Of a DNA stretch of 56,503 nucleotides, positions 46,731 to 56,503 are shown piece after piece. Source of the stretch: Pezizomycotina sp. ARF18 (lineage: Eukaryota > Ascomycota); NCBI GenBank assembly GCA_002224055.1, contig AZLU01000143.1:1-56503 (forward strand). Direction: 5' to 3'. A program made the translations under genes and the position numbers. Position 1 is the stretch's first letter, and the number at the start of each line of letters is the position of its first letter. The notes below the pieces were generated by a model. The model was not told the origin of the DNA. It worked only from the letters and a program-made list of their open reading frames with translations, and searched no databases.

Positions 46731-48040
46731 ATGTCGAAGAATACTACTTCTCAGCCTCCATTCCCAAATCCTCGGATTTAATTGACTACTCGCAGAAGAG
46801 CCTCTTGGGTAAGCTCCAGTTCCTCCTCCTTGTTGTCTCTGCCTAGCGTATCCCGTCGAGCTCGAATTGGCCCGAGATTCTACCGTTTGAATTCGTTGTT
46901 TCCAATCCGCTGACGCGCCATCGTTCCTTATCAGTTGCCGCCGGCTCTATTGCTTTCAACCCTCTATTTTGGAAGTGAGTTTTTCCTCGAGCTCAAGAAC
47001 CCCCCTGGACCTTCATTTTCTTCACTTTTGCTCTGCGTTTGGGATCGGTGGAGTACACGCTCGAAACGTAGCTGGATAAATGATGTTTGTCCGAAGGAGA
47101 TCTTGACAATGCCGGGCCTTTTAGCCCCGATGGTTGATTCAGGAACCTCAATTTCGCCAATCAGCTCTACAGTTTTCTTTTCATTTTTTTTTTTTTTTTT
47201 CAATTTAAATCGCATCGTATCTCCGAAAAGCTCATACGCTGACAACCTGAATCCAATTGAACAGTACCGTGGCCAGGCAAGGTGGGTTCTAACACTGTCT
47301 AAGCTCCCCTCCCCTCATCTGCAGGGACAAACAGCAATCTATCATGAAACGAAACCCCCACAAAAAAAAATCCAAAGATCTTCCTACTCTCCCGCCTCCA
47401 GGGTTAAATCTTCAAACTGCCCATTGATTTGAAACTAAAACCCCTTGGCCTTCCCCCCACAGAATACCACAACAAGCTCCTCACCAAGCTCGCGCTCGGC
47501 AACTCCGCTACGCCTGCTACGCCCTCGCCGTCGTGATCTTCAGCATCGGCATCATCCGCGACTTCCTCTACGAGCGCGCGCTCCGCGATCAGCCTACCCT
47601 TGCTCTACTCGAAGAGACCCCCTTCAAGATCCTCGCGGCCGTCCTGTTCCTGTCTGGCAATGTCCTCGTTCTTACCTCGATGTGGGCGTTAGGCTTTACG
47701 GGAACGTACCTGGGCGACTACTTCGGCATACTCATGGACCACAAGGTCGAGTGCTTCCCCTTCAACGTCACGAGCGCGCCGATGTACAATGGTTCCACGC
47801 TGAGCTTCTTGGGGACGGCGCTTTGGTTTGCGAAGCCGGCGGGTCTGCTGCTGACTGTGGAGGTCCTGTTGGTTTACAAGCTTGCGTTGAGCTTTGAGGA
47901 GTACGTACTTGTGCATTCTTGGACTGAGAGATAGCTGTTTTACTAATGAAGGTTTCTGTTTCACGATTAGTCCCTTCACGACCGAGATCTACGCCAAGCG
48001 CGAGAGGGAGAGGGCCCTCGCGGACAAGAAGAGCGGTTAA
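46731..48040 (+). CDS. OPI3: Phosphatidyl-N-methylethanolamine N-methyltransferase OPI3 (PEM2), five exons including a 17-nt microexon
   Basis: This enzyme of the endoplasmic reticulum makes the last two SAM-dependent methylations from phosphatidylethanolamine to phosphatidylcholine. Exons fit at 46731-46808, 46935-46974, 47265-47281, 47463-47900 and 47971-48040, about 213 residues, close to yeast Opi3. Splicing yields SIAFNPLFW, then NTVARQ through the microexon, then EYHNKLLTKLA, all typical of the family. Later landmarks are RYACYALAVVIFSIGIIRDF, the glycine-rich GTYLGDYFGILMDH motif, FPFNV, MYNGSTLSFLGTALWF, and the terminal PFTTEIYAKRERER ending at the TAA 48038-48040. Four hydrophobic segments are visible. 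Two single-base frame breaks are seen: in exon 1 (near 46767, AATCCTCGG) and near 47500 (GGCAACTCCGC). Intron 2 includes a T16 tract near 47186-47200. Confidence 0.93.
47265..47281 (+). other. OPI3: 17-nt microexon of OPI3
   Basis: TACCGTGGCCAGGCAAG is preceded by ACAG and followed by GTGGGT. Including it restores the reading frame and produces the conserved NxVARxEYxN segment; skipping it would join exons 2 and 4 out of frame. Confidence 0.8.
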
Positions 48041-51000
48041 ACACCCCTGACATATGACATTGATCACCCGACGAAGAAAAAGAAAAGAACGACAAGATCA
48101 ACAGGGGGAAGAAAATCATAGATAGATGTTGGCGGTGTATTACTACTCTACGATTATAAAGAACGGGACTGAAAAAAAGGGCTTCAACACTAACAAAATA
48201 GATCGGATCAAAGAAAAGTTGGGATAACGGGAGTACAGCGGCATTCTGATTAATAAAACATTTAACATGTTTAGCGGGTTTTCTTTTTAACTTCGTTTTT
48301 GCTTCGTTTAATTTGCTTTTCTGATATCAAAGACTACATTAGAGCTTAGGGTTTATCAATTGTCATGGATAGTATTTTACAATTGAAAAATATGAGACGG
48401 GTGACCACCTTTTTACTCTTCTCCTATTATACTTGCACCCTATCCATCAGAAACCCGCTACCCCGAACTGAATACTCGGAGATGAGCAGCTTCGTTTGTG
48501 TCCTACTTTATCGTTCCTCTACTCCTCGTGCGAAGTAAATGATTCTTTATGTACCGTTTCCTTCTATTTTCGCCGTCTAATATCCTGAGGAATCAATCTG
48601 CGGATTTCATAATTATCCCTACGACCACTTATCCAACGTCTTCCATTGTCTTCCGTCAATGTATCCGAAGCTTTTCTCGATGCCGCATTCTACCCCGCCA
48701 CAGCGTATGTGCGAATCGTACGAGGTCTCAATATGAACTGCTTTCTTTAAGGCTGCATAATATCAACTGTTCGAGTTGTGTCTGTGAGCATCATGACTAC
48801 AAATATCATTTTTGAAAGTCCCATTACGGAAATATGGCACCTCTTGCAATCGAGCACCGTGTGTACGTTGAGTGGTTATAAGTTTAACTTTTCCCTAACG
48901 AAGTATTTATATTTTAGCGACATGATCATTGGTGCTGTAATATTAGGTGAAGCTCTTAACGACGAATTAATTCTGCTTTTCTACAATACTTATAAACCGG
49001 GGTGATACGCTTTCCAACTTGCGTTCGCTGAATATCGGTGAGAATGCTGTCCTCGTTTTAGTATTATGTTTGGGCGGACGGAACTTCAATAGATACATCG
49101 GCCGTTAGAGGATAAGAATCTTATACTTCCAGGTGTTTCTCTGTGGGAATCCATCAGCAATCCTGATGCTCTTGCCTACTTGTTGAATCTATGAGATGCA
49201 ATGGTGAGACCTGGACAAAGCCTTGACGTCAACTACCTATCTTCCACCCATGGCCCTAAAAGGTGCCTTATGAATTTGTCATCGGACATGAGAACCTTTT
49301 AGCAGGTTACGATCGTGCCTGGTTGGTCTGGGTATAGTTTGTCGTTCCACTTTGTTGTATATTTTTATCCTTGATGTTGGCTTACGGTCTTTACACTCCT
49401 TCCCAAGCAGCCGTAGTTTATATTATGAACGGATGGTGGAGTGATCAAATACAGTATCATGAAGATCGCTCCTGGGAACTTAAAGCTAAAGATACACGCG
49501 GATCTATGTTAGGATGTTGAAATATGGCATGAAAACTCTCTTTCGGTGATTCTTACTCCAGGTACACGGAACCGAGAAGCGGCGTTCTAGGCGTAGAGCT
49601 GGCTGGGCTTCTTATATAACTTCTCTGGGCGCTTCGTCGATAATCATCCGCTGGTCGGTGAATATGGTTTCCTGTTCGTATTTATTAGCAATATCCGTTC
49701 TGTTCATATTGCAAAGTTAGATAGCACACATTAATTACGCATTACATTATCGGACGTTTTCGAGCTCCTTCTGTACTCTTCTGCTGACTAAAATGGCAGA
49801 TGCTATCATATACTCCGGTTTGTGGTCCGAAGGTAAGTGCTCCACTATCTGCCGACGGGATCGCGACGAGTATTTGAACATTGCGGAAAAGTTATATGGA
49901 GGCGCGGCCCGTCCTAGACTTTCAGGGACTTTCAGGCGGTATGTTTCACCCGTTATGTTTGAGCCTCCTTGATTAGAGGACAACTTTATAAGCTAGAAGC
50001 TCGAGACTACCCTATTCAACCAGTTCTAGTACGGTACAATTATAATCTAATTTCATTTTCCAGTAATTATCGCGTGGGATCATCGCCAGAATTTGCAATT
50101 AAATATCAATATGCCTCGCGCCCAGACTGTAAAAGAACTTTAATAAAACCACCTAAAGTATGTAGGTCCTCCTGTTTCTACGCCTGTGCTGTCGGACACA
50201 CTAGGAGACTGACTTTCACATTTATCAAATATTAAAATTTGGTGCCGCTTACCCCAATTATGCAAGCCTTTCGGATTTATACCGAAAGACTGCATGGTAT
50301 GAGGGTAGGAACCTCCACTCGTATGCTATTAAGGGTATTGTATGCTTAGTCTCCTTGAACTGAAGGATATACCGTGAAAAAGGACTCGTCTGCATTTCTA
50401 CGCGAACCTGATGGCAGCCTCCTTAGTCTCACTGAGGCGGTATACGACGCGTCGTGTGGCCGTGGATCCACTAAACTTGTGAAGCGGTATTATAGGAGAT
50501 TCTGTCATCGTCTGCTGAACTAAAAAATATCATCCACGACTTGAGAGCTGTTAGTCGTCTCAAATTTTAAGGTCTCAGTTTCTCGGCATGCGGCGCGGGA
50601 AGATATATCGAGCCATCAGCTTAATCCCAAGGTGGTATGTAAATATATGGCTGATATCATTGATTTCTCTTCATCGCGACTAATTATAGTGTATATCCGG
50701 GCGATTTGAATCTATTGTTCGTTACTCGAAACATAAATGCTTGTAAGCCGATCGTTAGCACGAAGGAATAAGATAAAATATCTTGAGGACAAGATGCGCC
50801 TGCTAATATAGATTTAGATAGCGCAAGAATATACGCCAATTTCCTTGCCCTTTCCATGAATTAGATTAGTGTTCTCAGAATTTTATACGGTAATATTCTT
50901 TTGGTGAACAAGTACTTCATTTTGTTATTCTACGATCGATTCAGTTAGTATCCCGTACGCGTCCTTAGAACTTGGGCTTTCAAACGGAAAGATGAACTGA

Positions 51001-54000
51001 GATAGGCGCTCGAGAGCCTCTCTGTCATAGTACTCCGCCTCATCTGGATCGTGTTGTGTTGTAGTTTAGGTCGTCTCTTTTGTTACTCCTGTAAGGGCTT
51101 TTCCTCGCGCCTAGAAGAAATGCTCTAGAATCTACGGTGAGCCAGACGCGTTCTACGGCCTTGAAAGACAAATGGTCGAATTTACATTATTGCGACTCTA
51201 TCCGTGCGCGCTGAAAAAGGGTTTTGCAAGATTGTTCATGAACATCTATAAGCGACCTGCGTATAAAACGTTTAGCTGGGCGGCGGAAGCTGTACTCCGA
51301 TGCGATAGAACCTTCTCTCGAAAAATTTTTTTTTTTTAAAAAAAAGCGAAATATCGCGTCTGCAGCAACATACTGAGCCCTAGGTGCAGATTTTGGTCTT
51401 ACAATATGGGCTGGTACCCCTCTCATTGAGTGCTTTACGGCTGAGCAATGAGTAGTCCATCGTACTGGTAATAAATCCATACTTTCTCGCTAGATGCGGG
51501 ATCTTTCAAAATGCATTATAAGGATGACTTCTGTTAGCTCTGATATAGACGAACCGTCAGGTTCTACATTTCATGATGATACTCCCCTGCAGGATTCATT
51601 CGATTTCGGTGAAAGCGTCATGGAGAAGTTTATACGATAGCGTCATAATCTGTTTATTTTAGGATCAAAACCAGAACCTTCCCGCTGGAATTATTGATAA
51701 AGAACGCTTTGGGAGTTTAATAGTAGCTTCCAATATTCTATGCGATTTCAGGAACCTTCACGCTAGCAGCTACATATAGCTAGGAAATAGCTTGATCTCA
51801 GCATATGGCTTGTCTTTATGTTCTCCACGTCGGCTTCAAAAGTCAGAAACCGAGTTCGGATATGACAGCAGCGAGCTATAGACAGATTCCAGACGACCGT
51901 GCAATCTTGTGACCAGAACCTTCTTGAATAAATACAAGGCCCGTCATACGGCATATCATAGTATTGACAGTACGCCAAATACGTAAATCATTGGGATTCG
52001 TAACTTCAGCATATCACCTCATCCTCAGAAACGCTAAACGTCTCGTTTCAGACCATTTCCCCTGCGCGAAGCGTACTGATCTGCCCTGTATGAGCCATCT
52101 AACAATCTGCGATGTTTATAGGGTTCATTAAATTTGGTTTAATGAGAGAAAAGTACACTGAAGTTATTACCCATTGCCCTTGGCCCGCAGGGAGGCCTTC
52201 GATGCTAACATTAAGTCAAAATGGTATGAACCAAAACCCAGCCATAGGGAATGGCAAGAACTCAAGCGAAATCCTCCTCGTACAACTTGAATAATGTCGC
52301 ATCAAACCTACGATCAGCACTCTAATATAAGCACGACAAAGAGGGTAGTCCTTATCTAACCAGGTCAACGTGTTCGGTCTTTTTATATTTTTATCTAAAG
52401 TACACCGAATTCCTCTCAAGATAGATGGAAGTTAAGAAATTGTCAAAGGATATAGCCAAATCCTTCCTTCGTAAACCGGTATTTGACCTCAAAACTCCTC
52501 GCGAGATCGAATTTCCCCGGATATCAAGCGATTCTTTAAGATTAGACAAACATTGCAAAAGCCCAAAGGAAAGAAAAAAGAAAGAAAGAAAGAAAAGGAT
52601 TAAACTTTGAACTATGAACCTTTTCTATCCATCTCGTAGACCCTACGACACAATCGAAGCTATAATTAGCATGCCAGGGGATGCAGGAAAGATCCCGATT
52701 GGGAAACCGCTAGAGCTCACAACAAGGGCAGTTAACGATAACCTCACTACGATACTACTAGCTCAAATGCGGTATCACATCTATAAGTGCTATAAAACTT
52801 CTAGACAGTGTCTAATTTCGAATATGTTGACTTTCTAGAGGCTCACTTCGCCCGATTTATTGATCCTCGGAGATATACATGTAAACCCGATTGGAGAGTT
52901 TAATCCATTATATGAAAGACCACACCTCAATCTATCTCCTTGCTGCAGGGGTTGAATTGATAGCTAGGGTTTGGGGAGAAGACTTCCACAAGATACATCG
53001 AGCAAATTCGGAAAATCTATGTATTCAACACGTATGGCTTATACTACCCTTTGAAGCTCATTACCACCCACATTTGCGTCATAGATGCAAAGCGAGGACA
53101 GAACGCCACGCCAAGTCCTACTGACCACATCTATAACAAGCGACAAACTGCTTTACGCTAGAAAACATATAGTTTGGGACCCTACGAAGTAGTAGGATCC
53201 CAGACTAGAGAATATACCGAATCTTCAACTTCAAACCTGGACTGTTCTTACTCAGCGACGTCAATGTTGGCATGATAATATGCAGTAAAGGAAGATGTAG
53301 TCAGACCATAAGTATTGCAAGGAAGGAACAAACCCGGATAGGATTAATATCCGGATCATAGTTACGAACAAGATCCAAGCTAGCTTCACAGCGAGTGAGA
53401 ATATCTCATAGCCTGCCTGTTCGTGAAGCGGTACCGTACTATCAGCGTCATAACCTCAATCCAAGACAATTTTCGAATTTCACCTCTCTTGCCATACTCT
53501 AAACTTCAGACTACCGTGAAGTAGAACATCGCCAACATATCAACGATCGAATCTAAAAGGGTGCAGAATCGTGACATAACTAGACCCACCAGAAAAACGA
53601 TCGAACTACGAGTTTATAAGGGCTCATACCGCGTTTTGTGTATAAAAACTAGTCAAGATGTAGCGCATAAGCAACACAATTATCTAATTACATCCGTATA
53701 TCAAACGTGGAGACTACCCCCAAAAGGCGTTCCAGACGCGAAATAAGCTGCCTCGCTTGAGAGAATGACCCGTAAAAAAGTCGACTGTTTATATAAAGAG
53801 GAACCTTCCCACGACATAAATTTTTGCCTATTGCACAGAACCAAGACGGCCCAAGTAATCATAGCAGATTTTGATGTTCTAAACGAGCTCACAGCGGTGA
53901 GCTTTCTGTTATAGATATAGAGCGGAGAAAACCAATCTGGTCATATTTCTTTAAAGAAGCCGTAGACATTCTTTAAGCGTTCATCTGTAACTACTTTATA

Positions 54001-56503
54001 GCTCTAAAACCTTTATTTAAAACCAAAAGCCAGCCAGATGATAGCGCTCACGACGAGTAATTTCTATCGCTGACGATCCTCTCTATCCTAGAGGGATAAA
54101 TTTTTTTCTTGGCGCCTCGATTCACGAACGACTCTCGCCCTAACGCATATCCAGGGCTTCAAATATTCGGACCATGTCGAACGCACGTCATATCTAAAGC
54201 CCCATCAAAATTTCTAGAAGGCTCCGTCGTGGACGCAATCGGTAAGATGAACTACTGACGAAAACGCAGATATATTCTCTGTATGAGGACAGCCGTGCAC
54301 ACCAGATATCATGATGCATGAACAAATTAGTCCGAAGCGTGCCCAGGCGATAAGCGTAAGAAAGACGAACCGCGTGCGTTATTTCAACAACCGGAACGAC
54401 CGCGTATAGCAAATCAAAATGGAACGGAACCAAAGAGCGCTATAATGGAGAATATGTCAACCGAACCACACGCTGTGCATAAAGACTTCACCGGGGCAGT
54501 GGCGTTAGGCCGATAGCACATTGCTACCCACATCCCGTTAGCAATCTGACAAGATGCTCACCACAGCACGACACAATTGGGAAGCCGACAAGTGCATGCT
54601 CAGCAAACGTTTCAATCACTACAAGTATGAAGCGGGACAACATATCACTAAATCTTCCGGGCAAGACTCTCCTACAATATCGTGCCATTCACCTAACACG
54701 ACAGTCGACGATGAGTACCGCCACGGTATATCCATTACTTCAATGAACCTTTTTCTGGAACATCTACGATGCTACAAAAAAGACCATACGTAGTGACTTA
54801 GAAGTTCCCGAATGAAAATAAAATGTCTTTTCGTCGAAGCCATAGGTTATCACGTTTGAGATGATACCTTGATCCGAGAGGCGGAATCTCCTACCGGCGC
54901 ATAGCAGCCTTGACTCTGGAAAAAGGTACAGGCGATACGACAGCTACCCGCACATGCGCCGTACACTTAGCCTCAAGGAACATCTAAACCAAAGTAAGCC
55001 TTTCGACTTTTCGCGGACACGATACATTTCCTCATCGCGCCAAAAATATGAAATAGCATAATGTGAGAGTGTTCATCAACGAACATACATGATTTAGAGA
55101 ACGTTACCGACACTCTATAAATCAACCTTCAAAACTTCACCTTTGTCGATATATGGGGCTCCTCCTGATATTATCTACGCAAGCATGTTGATAGTCCGCA
55201 GCCATATTGTGTGAGTTTTTCCATTGGTTTACGACGGTTATCGAGACTTTTCAAAAACGAGACTAGCGATAGGCTATTTAATTGACAGACCGCAATAAAC
55301 CATAGGAATTGCAACCCATGCATTGTGTAAGCACCAGAGCGGCGTTTTATAGTCGTCTCACTCTATCGCCAATAACAAGGAAAGCCTCGTGCAAACCGTC
55401 TTCAATGCATAAAGTGCGGCTGCAATAGCTCCTGTACAATACGATTGCGCAAGTTATATAATTTCAAGTTTTACTTCTATTACAAATGTATACGTTCATT
55501 ATTCAACGCATTACGACCCATAGATAAAGATTACATAGATTGGGTTGCAACGCGGAGCGCGGAGCTATCCTTGATACTGGATCGATCAGAAGAATCATTT
55601 CTCATTCAATCCGACGGCCTAGGCACCAGGCTAATAGTAAAACTCCAGACACGCCTTGAGTAGAACTTTCGCCACACTGAGCCGAGCGTCCGCAACCATA
55701 CCTAGACGATGTGACGACGAAAATTATATACTAGTACTCAACCATCACCGCACACCTCTTCCACTTCCAGCTTACGATTCTCAGCACGTATATCAGTAGA
55801 TTCTATTGTTACGTATACGAATACCCAGAGAGAGAGCCTGCGATAAGTCACTAAGAACTTGAAAATGACTATATAACCCAGTAAGGATATACTTCGTAGA
55901 GAATCAAAGCCGGGTCAACTATGCACTCCTTGCGATACAAAGAAAATAGCGGTGATCACGACGCAAATTCGGAAGAGGGAACGCCTGGACAGGTAACTTG
56001 CTATCTACTGTTGTCTACACGGAAACATCGGCCCGAGAGATAAGTTATTAGTACATGTCCAGTAGGACGATGCGCTTTGGATAAGAGCTTCGAAGCTGCA
56101 GCTCCGAATGACGCGTAACCTTGAAGCATCGTGGAATATCAGCCACAAAGCGCTCAAGAAACTCCCCCCCCCCCGGATAATCATCATGTGTATCCTTACT
56201 GACATACTCTATAATAAACCTTTCAATCCTCCGTAAGGGCGCACACGGTGTATACAAGAAAAATGTTGATGTTGTTCATTATTGTTAAAAAGAGAAGATC
56301 AAAAACAAGGAGCATCCTTTCACGGCGTTTAAAAAGTGCAGATAGTTACCAAAAAGAGCATCACAAGATTCTGTGGCAACTTGGGATCGGTCGATTACTT
56401 TTTTTTTTTTTTTTTCTTTTTCCTTTCTTCTTCTGAATTAATGTAAAACCCATATAGCACAATTTGTGTATTTCTTACGTATACGTCTTACAGATGCTGT
56501 AAG
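48041..56503. other. Gene-poor, ORF-broken segment with strand-composition flip near 51.7 kb
   Basis: After the OPI3 3' flank (to about 48.4 kb) no gene can be supported. From about 48.4 to 51.6 kb T exceeds A on the plus strand; from about 51.7 to 56.2 kb A and C exceed T and G. Stops are frequent in all frames and A/T homopolymers are almost absent, apart from a T12A8 junction near 51326-51345 and a T17 run near 56399. Short open frames such as 52614-52838, 52891-53124 and 54554-54793 have no secure domain. A C11 tract lies at 56164-56174. This could be two old mobile elements in opposite orientation or simply unconstrained DNA. Confidence 0.4.
53175..53202. repeat. Imperfect 11-bp hairpin
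   Basis: TGGGACCCTAC and GTAGGATCCCA flank a 6-base loop with one mismatch. It lies in the A/C-rich part of the gene-poor segment, with no adjacent gene that would suggest a role. Confidence 0.6.

Noticed and set aside
54554-54793. TTVDDEYRHG motif as a possible reverse transcriptase active site
   Set aside because: The expected aromatic residue before the two Asp and the flanking blocks are missing.

Overview
This window looks like nuclear DNA of a filamentous ascomycete (Pezizomycotina). Four conserved eukaryotic housekeeping genes with spliceosomal introns can be recognised: the exosome nuclease RRP44/DIS3, the chromatin-remodelling subunit RSC7/NPL6, the COPII/nuclear-pore protein SEC13, and the phospholipid methyltransferase OPI3. 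Intron lengths (about 60-360 nt) and large intergenic spaces suggest a repeat-rich genome. The exact class cannot be fixed from this window. There are no prokaryotic features, CRISPR arrays, rRNA or tRNA genes that I can support.

Layout: 1-4095 is mostly non-coding and rich in A/T homopolymers. 4096-7578 (minus) is RRP44. 7579-16458 is intergenic. 16459-19152 (plus) is RSC7 with a glutamine-rich tail. 21802-23238 (plus) is SEC13. 27579 to about 28901 (plus) is an uncharacterised Ser/Thr-rich single-pass membrane protein. 28902-35278 is gene-poor and skewed to T/G on the plus strand. 35279-35779 (plus) and 36272-37536 (minus) are two convergent, unrecognised, probably secreted proteins, the second with a Kex2-like site and a striking inverted repeat upstream. 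41533-43112 (minus) is an uncharacterised charged coiled-coil protein. 46731-48040 (plus) is OPI3, with a 17-nt microexon and a CCAAT-rich upstream region. 48041-56503 is a second gene-poor, ORF-broken stretch whose strand bias flips near 51.7 kb.

A pattern runs through every gene: protein similarity continues across many single-base frameshifts, most of which can be explained by one missing base in a short homopolymer. Because RRP44 and SEC13 are normally essential and all genes are affected alike, the simplest explanation is uncorrected long-read assembly error, not decay. The CDS spans below are therefore given as gene extents with exons where I could place them; the open frame switches inside them.

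The genes do not form a functional pathway. They are housekeeping genes separated by large spacers, with one lineage-specific secreted pair lying in a compositionally distinct island. That island (about 29-39.6 kb) is the part most worth following up.
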